The position numbers and the translations under genes are program-made. Shown piece after piece: positions 8,253 through 17,287 of a DNA stretch of 64,000 nt (position 1 is its first letter; each line of letters starts with the position of its first letter). Under the pieces are notes generated by a model. It had not been told where the DNA came from. It ran no database searches and saw nothing but the letters and a program-made list of their open reading frames with translations. The stretch comes from Maritalea mediterranea (lineage in GTDB: Bacteria; Pseudomonadota; Alphaproteobacteria; Rhizobiales; Devosiaceae): positions 1,426,001-1,490,000 of the forward strand of contig NZ_JAKGTI010000001.1 in assembly GCF_021568695.1 (NCBI RefSeq), written 5' to 3'.

Positions 8253-8281
8253 GGCGCGCGATCACTGCGCGCCTTTTTTTT
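8253..8281 (+). terminator. Rho-independent terminator after glpX
   Basis: GGCGCGC and GCGCGCC pair across GATCACT (8253-8273), followed by eight T. It ends the hom-glpX unit before recJ. Confidence 0.85.
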
Positions 8282-8331
8282 ATGCCATTATTTGCTTCAC
8301 ATCATAGGGCGAGACCAGATAGGTTCGCGTT

Positions 8332-10125
8332 ATGTTTGAAGAAAAAGACTTCTTTTTGAAGGTAGAAAAGTCCGTAAACGGACGCGCCTGGATTGACCGG
8401 TTGAACGCGGCGCAGATGCGCACAGCGACCGCCATGGCGCAGCAATATGGCATCAGCGAAATCTTGGCGCGCATTCTGGCGGGACGCGAGGTGCCCTTAG
8501 ATGGTACAGAAGAGTTTTTGCAGCCCACCTTGCGCGATTTGATGCCCGATCCCAGCACGCTGACTCAAATGGATGCGCTTGTTGAGCGGTTGGTACAGGC
8601 CGTAGAACATGGCGAGAATATCGCGTTGTTCGGCGATTATGATGTGGATGGTGCTGCCTCCTGTGCATTGATGACCCGCTATCTGCGCGGGGTCGGGCTG
8701 GCGCCAGCGACCTACATCCCAGATCGCATTTTTGAGGGCTACGGCCCCAATATCCCGGCAATGGATCAACTGATTGATGAGGGCGCGCAACTCATCATCA
8801 CACTCGATTGCGGTGCCACTTCTTTTGAACCTATTGCTCATGCGCGCCAACGCGGCATAGATGTGCTGGTGATCGACCACCATCAGGTGGCCCATGAATT
8901 GCCGAACGCCAACGCAGTGGTCAATCCAAACCGTCCAGACGATATTTCTGGATTGGGGCATTTGGCCGCCGCAGGCGTGACCTTTATGGTGCTGGTTGCG
9001 CTCAATCGGGTGCTGAAAGAACGGGGGAATTCGGGACAATTGCCCAATTTGATGCACCTCACCGATTTGGTGTCGCTGGCTACAATTTGCGATGTGGTGC
9101 CCTTGCAGGGATTAAATCGTGCCTTTGTTCAACGTGGGCTAGACGTGATGCGCTCCGGCAAAAATCCAGGGCTTGCAGCGCTTGCGCTGGCGGCGCGCGT
9201 ATCGGGCCCGCTGAACGCCTATCATCTGGGCTTTTTGCTCGGCCCGCGCATAAATGCAGGTGGGCGAATAGGCGATGCTTCGCTAGGGGCACGGCTACTT
9301 TCTTGCGACGACCAGCATGAGGCGATGCATATTGCAGAGCAACTGGAAGGTTTGAATGCGGAACGACAAGCCATTGAAAAGCAGGCTGTGGAAGAAGCTG
9401 TGGCGGTGGCTGAAGCCGAAATTGGCGATGGGGAAGGCCCACCCGTTATCGTGGTGGCCTCGCCAGATTGGCACCAAGGTGTCGTGGGGCTCGTGGCCGC
9501 GCGGCTGAAAGAACGGTTCAATCGCCCCGCCTTTGCCATCGCACAAAAGGCGGATGGCTCAGGCACCGGCTCTGGCCGCTCCATCCCCGGTGTTGATTTG
9601 GGCAAAGCCGTGATCTCTGCGGTGGAGCAAAAATTGCTCACCAAAGGCGGTGGTCATGCCATGGCTGCGGGCATTTCAATTGGATCGGGCGAAATCGGCC
9701 ATTTCCGAGCGTTTTTGGCGGAAAAATTGGCTGAGAATGTGCAGGACGCGCGCAAACAGAACACGATAAAAATTGATGCCGCAATGACCGCTCGTGGGGC
9801 GACGGCTGATTTTATCCATCAAATTGAACGGGCAGGCCCCTTTGGCGCGGGCAATCCTGGTCCATTGTTCGCATTTCCGGCACATCGGGTTGCCTTTGCC
9901 GACATTGTCGGTGTTGGCGGGCATGTCCGGATCTCCATCAATTCCCCCGATCGAGCACGGCTGAACGGCATTGCGTTCCGAGCAGCCGATACACCGTTAG
10001 GACAAATGCTGCTTAATGCAAAAAATAGTGATCCAATTCATATAGTTGGCGCGTTAAACATTAACCATTGGCAGGGTCGAGAAGAACCTCAACTTAGAAT
10101 TTTGGATGCCGCAAAATCATCGTAA
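8332..10125 (+). CDS. recJ: Single-stranded-DNA-specific 5'-3' exonuclease RecJ
   Basis: RecJ degrades single-stranded DNA from the 5' end in recombination and mismatch repair. The 597-residue protein has the DHH-family motifs in order: GDYDVDGAAS (101-110), the LDCG motif near 158-161, DHH (182-184), LVSLATICDVVPL, and the DHHA1 region with GVVGLVAARLKERFNRPAFA and GGGHAMAAG. The C-terminal OB-like part (AGPFGAGNPGPLFAFPAHRV) is also present. Length and motif set match intact bacterial RecJ. It stands alone after a terminator. About 175 bp of AT-rich sequence separate it from the next gene. Confidence 0.95.
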   Translation: MFEEKDFFLKVEKSVNGRAWIDRLNAAQMRTATAMAQQYGISEILARILAGREVPLDGTEEFLQPTLRDLMPDPSTLTQMDALVERLVQAVEHGENIALFGDYDVDGAASCALMTRYLRGVGLAPATYIPDRIFEGYGPNIPAMDQLIDEGAQLIITLDCGATSFEPIAHARQRGIDVLVIDHHQVAHELPNANAVVNPNRPDDISGLGHLAAAGVTFMVLVALNRVLKERGNSGQLPNLMHLTDLVSLATICDVVPLQGLNRAFVQRGLDVMRSGKNPGLAALALAARVSGPLNAYHLGFLLGPRINAGGRIGDASLGARLLSCDDQHEAMHIAEQLEGLNAERQAIEKQAVEEAVAVAEAEIGDGEGPPVIVVASPDWHQGVVGLVAARLKERFNRPAFAIAQKADGSGTGSGRSIPGVDLGKAVISAVEQKLLTKGGGHAMAAGISIGSGEIGHFRAFLAEKLAENVQDARKQNTIKIDAAMTARGATADFIHQIERAGPFGAGNPGPLFAFPAHRVAFADIVGVGGHVRISINSPDRARLNGIAFRAADTPLGQMLLNAKNSDPIHIVGALNINHWQGREEPQLRILDAAKSS

Positions 10126-10300
10126 AAAACGCCTATGGTTGTCTGGGGTGGCAAAAATGTCATTTAAAATCAACAAGATTCCTAAAAGGCTTGAATTTTT
10201 CACATTCGCCGATAAAATTTTGAGCACAATTAGGGAGGTCTTGAGCCGGACAAAAAAGGTTAATTCCATCAAGTTTGGCGAAGGTTCAAGAGTATAGCGT

Positions 10301-11539
10301 ATGAGTGATTTGGCATTTGACCAACAGCGGTCGTCACCGACTTTGGCCTCTAAATTTCTGTCTTTTATGTTGCACCGTGCCGCGCGCCGGATCATTAAAG
10401 ATGTGCCCCATGGCAGTATCAAAGTCATTTTGCCTTCGGGCCGCGTCGGCTATGTGGGGAACCCAGAAAATGCCGGGCCAAAGGCAACGCTCAAGCTCAA
10501 CAATTTTAGACTTCTGATTGAAGCGGCGCGCCGCGGTACGGTGGGTTTCGCTGCAGCCTATATGAACAAAGACATCGAATGCGATGATTTGTTGGCCGTA
10601 TTCAAATTCTTTTTGATGAACCGCGAAGCGCTGAGTGAGGCTAAACCGGGCTTTTTCCACCGAGCGGCCAAGGATATGGCCTACCATATTTCGCGGCGGA
10701 ACACGCGCGAGGGATCGAAAAAGAATATTGCTGAGCACTATGATCTCGGCAATGATTTCTACGAGCTCTGGCTGGACGAGTCGATGATTTATTCATCCGC
10801 CTATTATACGGCCGAAAACCAATCACTCACCGACGCGCAATGGGCCAAAAATCATCTCGTTGCCGATTTGGCCGGCGTGAAACCCGGCAGTGATGTGCTA
10901 GAAATCGGGTGTGGTTGGGGGGCCTTTGCCGAGACGATCGCCAAAGATTATCAGGCCAATCTGTGCGGCATCACTTTGTCGAAAGAGCAGCACAAATATG
11001 GTCTAAAGCGGTTGTCCGATAAAGGGTTGGACAATTTTTCTAAACTGGTGATTGAAGACTATCGCGACACCAAAGGTCAATTTGATCACGTATGTTCCAT
11101 CGAAATGATTGAAGCGGTAGGTGAAGATCATTGGCCCACATATTTTCAAACCGTCCACGACCGGCTGAAACCAGGCGGCACCGCCTCCATACAGGCGATT
11201 GTGATCGACGAGAATGACTTTGAAGAATATCGCAACAATGTTGATTTTATCCAGCGTTATATTTTCCCCGGCGGCATGTTGCTCACCGACAGGGTGATGC
11301 GCGAACAGGGCGAGAATGTGGGATTGAAACTTGAGCAGCAAGTGATGTTCGGGCAATCCTATGCAAAGACGCTCGCGACGTGGCGTGAAGCATTTTTGGC
11401 CAATTGGGATAAGATCGAGAAACTCGGCTTTGACGAGACCTTCAAACGCAAATGGGTCTACTATCTGACCTATTGCGAGGCGGGCTTCGCCGAGAAGATG
11501 ATTGACGTTGGTGTCTATCAATATAAGCGGATCGACTGA
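10301..11539 (+). CDS. Cyclopropane-fatty-acyl-phospholipid synthase family methyltransferase
   Basis: This 412-residue protein belongs to the Cfa/mycolic acid methyltransferase family, which adds a methylene from S-adenosylmethionine across the double bond of membrane fatty acids. It has the N-terminal lipid-binding part (about 20-115), the family signature EHYDLGNDFYELWLDESM (145-162) with SSAYY, the SAM loop DVLEIGCGWGAF (198-209), and SIEMIEAVGEDHW, the active-site region. The C-terminal IFPGGML and YAKTLATWREAFLANW are also typical. Alphaproteobacteria often carry several Cfa-like paralogues with differing roles, so the exact lipid product is an inference. It converges on the GT39 pair with only 8 bp between stops. 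Confidence 0.88.
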   Translation: MSDLAFDQQRSSPTLASKFLSFMLHRAARRIIKDVPHGSIKVILPSGRVGYVGNPENAGPKATLKLNNFRLLIEAARRGTVGFAAAYMNKDIECDDLLAVFKFFLMNREALSEAKPGFFHRAAKDMAYHISRRNTREGSKKNIAEHYDLGNDFYELWLDESMIYSSAYYTAENQSLTDAQWAKNHLVADLAGVKPGSDVLEIGCGWGAFAETIAKDYQANLCGITLSKEQHKYGLKRLSDKGLDNFSKLVIEDYRDTKGQFDHVCSIEMIEAVGEDHWPTYFQTVHDRLKPGGTASIQAIVIDENDFEEYRNNVDFIQRYIFPGGMLLTDRVMREQGENVGLKLEQQVMFGQSYAKTLATWREAFLANWDKIEKLGFDETFKRKWVYYLTYCEAGFAEKMIDVGVYQYKRID

Positions 11540-11547
11540 TCGTTGGA

Positions 11548-13032
11548 TTACGGCGTGAAATTGCGCCCCAGATATAGTTGATAGCGATAAATCTCCGCGC
11601 CAAATCGCGTGATCGTTAGCTCGTCAATAAGGTGCAGATCATCAAACCTTTGCGTCAGCAGTGTGTTTGATGCCACTTTATCCTTAAGAACCAGCACATC
11701 CTGTCCTTTTGCCGCATGGGGCAAGTGCCAATAATCAAATTGTGTAGGACGGCTATCGATTGCAAATATATCCAAATTGCCCGTCGCCAGGCTAAGCATG
11801 CTGGCGGACTGGAACCGCAGCGCGGCAATGTGATCGACATCCAAATTGTTCGCCTGGGTCTCCACCCAGTCTGCGATTTCCGGCCAGCCATAGACGCTGG
11901 AGGCTTCTTTGTCATAACCTGGAATCCACACAGTGACGGGCGCCACAATATAGTGAAAGCTGGTCAGGGTAATCAAAAGAAGCCCAAATATATAATGCCC
12001 CCAAATCGCAAGTTTTGAGCGCATAAGATATGGGATGAGCAGCAATAGGCCCAGATAAGCCAGATCGCTCCAATACCAAAGCGTATAAGCAAAGGCAGAA
12101 ACGGTGGCAAAGGCGAGGGTGGAGAGCACAAATGTATATTGCACCAGTCGCATCAGATAGCGCGGGGCGTCTTTTGTATATTTGCGACGGAACTGATTGA
12201 TGAGGGCTGTGATCAGGAAGGGCCCAAACAAGAACCAGGTCGCAGCAACAAAATTAAATAGCGCTATGGGGTTAAACCGGTCTAGCCAATCCGCCCCGTG
12301 CCTTTGATTCAAATGAAATCCGAAAGACGCCCAATCATTGAAAAAATTCCACGCCAACAACGGCAACATGCAGGAAAACGTAAGCAAAGCAGCCAGATAA
12401 AGATGGGGCGATTTCAATTGCCACCGCAATTTGCTGGAAAACAAGATCACCAAGGCAAGCGCCAGCCCCAAAAAAACTGAACTATATTTGGTGAGGCCCA
12501 TCAGTCCCAAAAACAGGGCGCCCAGATAAAGACCCCTCAAATCACTTTGTTGGCGTCCTGCGCGATCCAGATAACGCCCTAGATAGAAATAGGCGCCACT
12601 GGCCAGAAAAATCAACAAATGGTCGTGATAGATCAGGCTGGACCACACCAGCATGGTGGGAGAGGCATAGAGCATTGTGGCCACAAACAGAAACAAGTGC
12701 CCATGAGAAATATGGGCGTCGTTGCTGCGATAATGGCCAATGATCTGCCAAATGAAATAGAGTGTGCCAGCTGTTGTCAGCAGTGTCACAGCACGCATGC
12801 CCAAAATATCACTCAGGCCGGCCGCTTGACCTGCTGCAATCAGCCATGCACCCAATGGGGGGTGATCGAAATAGGAGAGCTCGGGCGTTTGCGCCCAGCG
12901 CCAATAATAGGCTTCGTCACCGAGCGGTGCCATGCCGAATGTAATCGCCAGTTTTAACAGCAGCAACAGCCCCGCAACCACACCTAGTGATCGAATAGAC
13001 GGCAAATAGGTTGGTTCTTTGGTCAATTGCAT
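11548..13032 (-). CDS. GT39 (ArnT/PMT-like) membrane glycosyltransferase, copy 2
   Basis: This is a 494-residue integral membrane protein with about 10-12 hydrophobic segments. Its N-terminal loop, GDEAYYWRWAQTPELSYFDHPP (about 38-59), carries the acidic 'DEAYYW ... YFDHPP' signature of the PMT/ArnT superfamily, which moves sugars from a polyprenyl-phosphate donor onto lipid or protein on the periplasmic side. The charged C-terminal part is the soluble periplasmic portion. It follows its paralogue with a 4-bp gap, has the same length, and shares the ending pattern 'RFG.(E/P)IYRYQLY(L/F)G', so the pair arose by tandem duplication. The acceptor is unknown; lipid A or another envelope glycan is a guess from family. 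Confidence 0.85.
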   Translation of the reverse strand: MQLTKEPTYLPSIRSLGVVAGLLLLLKLAITFGMAPLGDEAYYWRWAQTPELSYFDHPPLGAWLIAAGQAAGLSDILGMRAVTLLTTAGTLYFIWQIIGHYRSNDAHISHGHLFLFVATMLYASPTMLVWSSLIYHDHLLIFLASGAYFYLGRYLDRAGRQQSDLRGLYLGALFLGLMGLTKYSSVFLGLALALVILFSSKLRWQLKSPHLYLAALLTFSCMLPLLAWNFFNDWASFGFHLNQRHGADWLDRFNPIALFNFVAATWFLFGPFLITALINQFRRKYTKDAPRYLMRLVQYTFVLSTLAFATVSAFAYTLWYWSDLAYLGLLLLIPYLMRSKLAIWGHYIFGLLLITLTSFHYIVAPVTVWIPGYDKEASSVYGWPEIADWVETQANNLDVDHIAALRFQSASMLSLATGNLDIFAIDSRPTQFDYWHLPHAAKGQDVLVLKDKVASNTLLTQRFDDLHLIDELTITRFGAEIYRYQLYLGRNFTP

Positions 13033-13036
13033 TTAT

Positions 13037-14521
13037 TCAATCTTCTTGTGGCTGGGAATTGGTGCCGAAATAGAGCTGATAGCGGTAGATGGGAAAGCCA
13101 AAACGCTCAATATCAATTTCATCTACAAGCTGAATTTGTTCAAATTGGCCCGTAAGATGGTCAATTTTGGCTTGTTCGTCGTGCAGCACGAGCCCATTCT
13201 GACCATCAAGCGCGTCCAGATTTTGCCAGAAATCAAATTGGGACTTCTGTGGAGATAGCTCAAATATATCCTGCCGCTTTGCGTGATAATTGAGCTGAGC
13301 AACGGTTTTAAACCGGCTGGTGCCGATAAAATCAGCCTGATATTCACTTTCGGCTGCCTTTACAGCTGCCACAACTTGATCCCAGCCATATGTTTTGCCT
13401 GTTTCTACGTCATGCACACCAAAAAACGCAGCCAAGGGCAAAAGGCCATAATTGATTGTCACCAACACAGCTGCCACTAACCCCAGCGCAATATGGGGCC
13501 AAAGCAGCCAACTGGTCCCCATCAACACAGGGGCCAAGACAATAAGGCCAAGATAGGCAAGGTCAGTCCAATACCAATGGCTTGACACGGTCATCACCAT
13601 CGACAGCAAAAATGCCATCGTGGTGCCGCTGACAAACAGCATCAGCCATGCCAGCGTGTTGGTGAACTGATTTTCAGCACGGATCAACCGAATGCGGCAC
13701 AAGCTTAGCGCCAAAAAAGGGCTAAATAGGATGAAGGTGTAAAGGAAATAGCGAATGAAATAATGCGCCGCATAGCTTTGCCACCAGGGTCCAGAATGCC
13801 GATCGTAAAGATGAAAGGCGAAAGAGGCAAAATCATTTTGTAAATTCCAAATCAGTGTCGGCGCTTGCAGCGCAATCGCCAGCAACGCGGCAAAATAAAG
13901 ATGAGGGCGCAGCAGATGCGGCCAGTATCTGGGGGAGCATATAATCACCAGAGCAAAACCGAGCCCGACGAACAGCGCGCTATATTTGGTTAGCGCCGCC
14001 AACCCCAGATAAAAGGCCGCCCAATATAGGGCGGCGATGCCGGTGCGGTCATCCGTGGGCGAATCCAGAAAACGCGCATAATTATAGATCGCAGCCAGAC
14101 TCAAAAAGATCAGTAAATGATCAAAATAGACAATTGTGGTCCAGGCAAAAAAGGTCGGAGAGGCGAGCAGGGCAATCTCGGCGACCAGAAATGCCCTCAA
14201 AGGCGCCACAGGGCGCATACGACGCGCGAACAGCCATAACATGTAACTGGTGCCCGCAAAACTGAACAAGGCGCTCATACGGGCGCCAAGAATGCCATCG
14301 CCGAAAATCAACTGTGTTAAACCGATCAACCATGCGGCCAGCGCTGGATGGTCGAAATAGGCAAGCTGCGGCCGCTGGCCCCAAACCCAATAATAGGCTT
14401 CGTCATCAAGCAGGCCTGCCTGCGTCATCAACAGCAGCTTCAAAAGGATAAATGCCGCGATAATTGCAATCAGCAAACGATCAAAAATGTCCAACTTTTT
14501 TAGTGTTTTTAGCGCCATCAA
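13037..14521 (-). CDS. GT39 (ArnT/PMT-like) membrane glycosyltransferase, copy 1
   Basis: First gene of the tandem pair and also 494 residues. It carries LLDDEAYYWVWGQRPQLAYF followed by DHPALAAWLIGL, the same acidic loop as its neighbour with moderate divergence elsewhere, and multiple membrane helices. The two proteins match over their full length, including WTDLAYLGL and the final FP/EIYRYQLYFG. Two ATG codons are adjacent at the start (MMALKTL), and either may be used. The pair probably forms one transcript starting in the 230-bp gap towards tRNA-Glu. Having two diverged copies suggests different acceptors, or donor and acceptor positions, rather than dosage. That is inference. Confidence 0.85.
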   Translation of the reverse strand: MMALKTLKKLDIFDRLLIAIIAAFILLKLLLMTQAGLLDDEAYYWVWGQRPQLAYFDHPALAAWLIGLTQLIFGDGILGARMSALFSFAGTSYMLWLFARRMRPVAPLRAFLVAEIALLASPTFFAWTTIVYFDHLLIFLSLAAIYNYARFLDSPTDDRTGIAALYWAAFYLGLAALTKYSALFVGLGFALVIICSPRYWPHLLRPHLYFAALLAIALQAPTLIWNLQNDFASFAFHLYDRHSGPWWQSYAAHYFIRYFLYTFILFSPFLALSLCRIRLIRAENQFTNTLAWLMLFVSGTTMAFLLSMVMTVSSHWYWTDLAYLGLIVLAPVLMGTSWLLWPHIALGLVAAVLVTINYGLLPLAAFFGVHDVETGKTYGWDQVVAAVKAAESEYQADFIGTSRFKTVAQLNYHAKRQDIFELSPQKSQFDFWQNLDALDGQNGLVLHDEQAKIDHLTGQFEQIQLVDEIDIERFGFPIYRYQLYFGTNSQPQED

Positions 14522-14692
14522 GCTTCAGTCCCGCACCACATGTTCTTTGATGTATAAAGTGTTTACGGCCTTGCCGCCAGCCGAACATCCGTTTCGAGCG
14601 GTGCTGGCGCAGGGCAAAACCCGCGAGGTGTCACCGAGCAAATGAATTTAATTTGTAATCAATTTGTTAGGGTGATTTCTTAAAGCACAAAA

Positions 14693-14713
14693 AAACCGGC
14701 CAGAGGCCGGTTT
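14693..14713 (-). terminator. Rho-independent terminator of tRNA-Glu
   Basis: AAACCGGCC and GGCCGGTTT pair across three bases. On the minus strand the stem is followed by a run of T, about 40 bp after the tRNA-Glu 3' end. Confidence 0.8.
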
Positions 14714-14750
14714 CTTGTCGTTCGTTTGATCCTCACATCATGAGGACCGT

Positions 14751-14826
14751 TGGTACGCCCTACGGGACTCGAACCCGTGTTTCCGCCGTGAAAGGGCGGC
14801 GTCCTAGACCGCTAGACGAAGGGCGC
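14751..14826 (-). tRNA. tRNA-Glu (TTC)
   Basis: Read on the minus strand this folds as a complete cloverleaf of 76 nt: acceptor GCGCCCT, D-arm GTCTAGCGGTCTAGGAC, anticodon stem GCCGCC around CTTTCAC with anticodon TTC, T-arm CGGGTTCGAGTCCCG, and an encoded CCA end. TTC reads GAA and GAG. Confidence 0.95.
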
Positions 14827-14939
14827 CTCGAACGGTGGTTGTCCGTATATTGACGTTCTTCAAAAGACGCAAGAGGCTTTTTCATTTTTTTTCGTCTTTT
14901 TTTCAAAAAACTGACAAAAACCCCGAATTTCTCGCTATC

Positions 14940-15410
14940 TCAACATCCTTTAAATTGCACAGGTTGTTTATAACCGCTTGGCCGCCCTCGAATATCCACA
15001 TGAATGAATTTGCGCCCCGGATAACACCCAAGCCCACCCACTTGTGATTGGGTGCGCATAAAGGCAATCAATTTGGATTTTGAGACGCCGGGGATAAAAA
15101 TATCCGCTGCCATGCATTTCTGGTGATAGGAACCCCACGCGCCACCGACCATGAAATTGTGAATCGGATTGCGGAAGCCAGAGGACACCACAACCGGTCG
15201 GCCAAAACGCAACTCGGCTTTCCAAAGGACATAACGTAGCTTGGGCAACAGACAAAAAGTGTTCACATCATCATTGGCAACGTAGATGCCATATTTCTTG
15301 TCATAGTGCTTAGAGGCATCAAAGCCGCCCAAGGAGGCACAGCCCGCCAGAATCGCTGAAGTGATCAGCGCGGCAAGCAGCGGGCGCAGCAATGTAGTGA
15401 AATGTTGCAT
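14940..15410 (-). CDS. M15-type peptidase lipoprotein (Peptidase_M15_3/YcbK-like)
   Basis: The 156-residue protein begins with a lipoprotein signal ending LAGC (Cys24). The core resembles the zinc D,D-carboxypeptidase/L,D-peptidase fold: SSGFRNPIHN at 76-85, then the metal ligands His96 and Asp103 (SYHQKCMAADIFIP) and His137 with Asp139 (FIHVDIRG). This is the pattern of the M15 family, which trims peptidoglycan peptides. It may therefore act on the cell wall from the outer or inner membrane. The four catalytic positions are all present, so it is probably active. It is located between tRNA-Glu and gloA on the same strand. Confidence 0.75.
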   Translation of the reverse strand: MQHFTTLLRPLLAALITSAILAGCASLGGFDASKHYDKKYGIYVANDDVNTFCLLPKLRYVLWKAELRFGRPVVVSSGFRNPIHNFMVGGAWGSYHQKCMAADIFIPGVSKSKLIAFMRTQSQVGGLGCYPGRKFIHVDIRGRPSGYKQPVQFKGC

Positions 15411-15460
15411 GTGGCCAAGCCGATTCCATTAAAGGAGATTGTTTTGCGTTTGGCCAAAAA

Positions 15461-15489
15461 TAAACCGGCGATGCCTAATCGCCGGTTTA
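15461..15489 (-). terminator. Rho-independent terminator after gloA
   Basis: TAAACCGGCGAT and ATCGCCGGTTTA form a perfect 12-bp stem with loop GCCTA. The minus strand continues into TTTTTGG, so it ends the gloA transcript. Confidence 0.8.
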
Positions 15490-15518
15490 AACAAATGGTT
15501 AATTTTCTATTTTCAATT

Positions 15519-15938
15519 TTACCATTCGCCCGTGTTGCTCATGCTGGCCCAGGGCTCTTTCGGTTCTAAATGATCGCCTTCCTGCAAGAGCTCGATGGAG
15601 ATTTTGTCCGGCGAACGGACAAAGGCCATATGCCCGTCACGCGGTGGGCGGTTGATGGTGTAGCCCATATCCATGAGATGCTGGCAAAGCGCGTAAATGT
15701 CCTTTACCCGATAGGCGAGGTGGCCAAAATTGCGGCCGCCATCATATTCTTCCGGGTCCCAATTGTACGTCAGCTCAACTTGAGCGTCTTCATCACCGGG
15801 CGCCGAGAGGAAAATCAGCGTGAATCGGCCTTTCTCGTTATCGACGCGCCGATTCTCTTGCAGACCAAGGCCCTCACAATAGAATCGGAGGCTTTCCTCA
15901 ATGTTCGAAACACGAACCATTGTGTGCAGATATTTCAT
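15519..15938 (-). CDS. gloA: Lactoylglutathione lyase (glyoxalase I)
   Basis: GloA converts the methylglyoxal-glutathione hemithioacetal to S-lactoylglutathione, detoxifying methylglyoxal in the cytoplasm. At 139 residues it has the short bacterial form made of two beta-alpha-beta-beta-beta units. The metal ligands are in the expected places: His5 (MKYLHTMVRV), Glu55 (VELTYNW), His73 (FGHLAYRV) and Glu116 (SIELLQ). The glutathione-contact stretch NWDPEEYDGGRNFGH is typical of the Ni-type enzymes. The gene is transcribed alone and is divergent from the double cold-shock gene across about 250 bp containing two palindromes. Confidence 0.93.
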   Translation of the reverse strand: MKYLHTMVRVSNIEESLRFYCEGLGLQENRRVDNEKGRFTLIFLSAPGDEDAQVELTYNWDPEEYDGGRNFGHLAYRVKDIYALCQHLMDMGYTINRPPRDGHMAFVRSPDKISIELLQEGDHLEPKEPWASMSNTGEW

Positions 15939-15998
15939 ATTTTGCCTAACTTTTCTGGTGGATTAATTAGTCATGCGACCCAACGAACTGAGCATAAA

Positions 15999-16052
15999 AT
16001 CGGTTCCGATAAAACCGCGGGACGTTCGCGCATGTTCAAAAAACCTTGAACA
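15999..16052. promoter_or_regulatory. Two palindromes in the gloA / cold-shock divergent promoter region
   Basis: ATCGG-TT-CCGAT lies at 15999-16010 and TGTTCAA, six bases, TTGAACA at 16033-16052. Both are perfect inverted repeats in the 250-bp gap between divergent genes. They have the size of dimeric repressor sites. No regulator can be named, and spacing does not fit the alphaproteobacterial LexA box. Confidence 0.35.
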
Positions 16053-16191
16053 ATCAGCCGCTTGGTTGAATGGTTAATAAAAAGCAATTAAACTCTTAAC
16101 AAATCACTCTGAATCGGACAAACTCGTTTGATTAGGAGTAATTGAGTAACCTGGCTGTGGCGGGCAGGTCAATTTAAGAGGACACGGCAAA

Positions 16192-16809
16192 ATGGGGGCC
16201 AAGAGCACACCGGATCTGAATTCCGATTTGGAATATGAGCGCGATCAAAGCAATCTGGACCGGGCGCGCAGTGACGCGGAAGAGGGCTCGGTTGATGTCA
16301 TCGAGATTTCCGGCACGATCAAATGGTTTGACGTGGCGAAAGGGTTCGGTTTCATCGTTCCAGACAATGGCATGCCCGATGTGTTGGTCCATGTGACATG
16401 TCTACGCCGTGACGGCTATAAAACGGCCTATGAAGGCGCGCGCATTGTGTGCGAAGCGCTTGACCGCCCCGGTGGCTTGCAAGCCTTCCGCATTCTTTCC
16501 ATGGATGAGTCCACGGCCAAGCACCCCTCGCAAATGCCTGCCCCGCGTACCCATGTGGTGGTAGAGCCAACCTCCAAACTTGAGCGTTTGGAAGTGAAGT
16601 GGTTTAACCGCCTGCGCGGTTTTGGCTTTCTGTCCAAAGGTGAGGGGCATCCTGATATTTTTATTCATATGGAGACACTGCGCCGCTTTGGTTTAACAGA
16701 GCTGCGGCCCGGTCAATTTGTGCTGGCGCGTTATGGCGATGGCCCCAAAGGGCTGATGGTCGCTGAAATTCGTCCAGATGATTGGGGCGAAGCACCGTCT
16801 TCGCACTAG
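16192..16809 (+). CDS. Double cold-shock-domain protein
   Basis: This 205-residue protein has two cold-shock domains. The first is about 43-105 ([30 protein letters not shown]) and the second about 127-190 ([32 protein letters not shown]). Each keeps an RNP1-like KGFGFI/RGFGFL and an RNP2-like VHV/FIHM motif for single-stranded nucleic acid binding. Double-CSD proteins followed by a DUF192 gene are a standard alphaproteobacterial arrangement. They act as RNA or ssDNA chaperones, often stress- or stationary-phase-linked. AAGAGGAC lies before the ATG. The neighbouring DUF192 gene starts 13 bp after the stop, so the two form an operon. Confidence 0.9.
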   Translation: MGAKSTPDLNSDLEYERDQSNLDRARSDAEEGSVDVIEISGTIKWFDVAKGFGFIVPDNGMPDVLVHVTCLRRDGYKTAYEGARIVCEALDRPGGLQAFRILSMDESTAKHPSQMPAPRTHVVVEPTSKLERLEVKWFNRLRGFGFLSKGEGHPDIFIHMETLRRFGLTELRPGQFVLARYGDGPKGLMVAEIRPDDWGEAPSSH

Positions 16810-16822
16810 ATTGGTAGCCAAC

Positions 16823-17281
16823 ATGCTATGGAATCTTGCGCAACGCTCGGTAAAGCTGCTGGGCGTTATTTTTTTGGCGCTGGCGCTAAGCGGTTGCTGG
16901 CAAAGCGACAACAAAGTTGTGCTCCGAACTGATCTAGGCGACATTCCGATCACCGTGGAGGTGGTAGACACGCCGGAATCTCGCCGCAAGGGCCTAATGT
17001 TCCGCACCAAGATGCCGCGTGACGAGGGCATGTTGTTCGACTTTAAGGAAAGCCGCGAAGTCTCTTTTTGGATGCGCAACACTTTTATTCCGCTCGATAT
17101 GATTTTCATCGATGAACAGGGTGTGATCAAACATATTCATCAAAACGCTATTCCCCAAGACCCGACGGCCATTCCCTCAAAATATCCAGTGCGCTTTGTG
17201 TTGGAGATCAATGGTGGGCTTTCGTCACAATATGGATTGAAGCCGGGGGATCAGGTGCGCCATCCGCGCATGAACGGATAA
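16823..17281 (+). CDS. DUF192 family lipoprotein
   Basis: The frame is open from 16778, inside the upstream gene, but the ATG at 16823 gives a 152-residue protein with a clean lipoprotein signal ending LALSGC. The rest is one DUF192 domain: VEVVDTPESRRKGLMFRTKMP, then GMLFDFKESREVSFWMRNTF, IPLDMIFID and VLEINGG. The family is widespread and its molecular function is not settled. It is an exported or membrane-anchored small beta-barrel-like protein. Its pairing with the double-CSD gene is conserved in the group. Confidence 0.85.
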   Translation: MLWNLAQRSVKLLGVIFLALALSGCWQSDNKVVLRTDLGDIPITVEVVDTPESRRKGLMFRTKMPRDEGMLFDFKESREVSFWMRNTFIPLDMIFIDEQGVIKHIHQNAIPQDPTAIPSKYPVRFVLEINGGLSSQYGLKPGDQVRHPRMNG

Positions 17282-17287
17282 ACGACG

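Noticed and set aside
10106-10297. 63-codon frame between recJ and the Cfa-like gene
   Set aside because: It begins inside recJ, is AT-rich, has no recognisable domain, and no good ribosome site before an internal ATG.
16024-16037. LexA (SOS) box
   Set aside because: GTTC-N6-GTTC is present, but the alphaproteobacterial box needs a spacer of seven.
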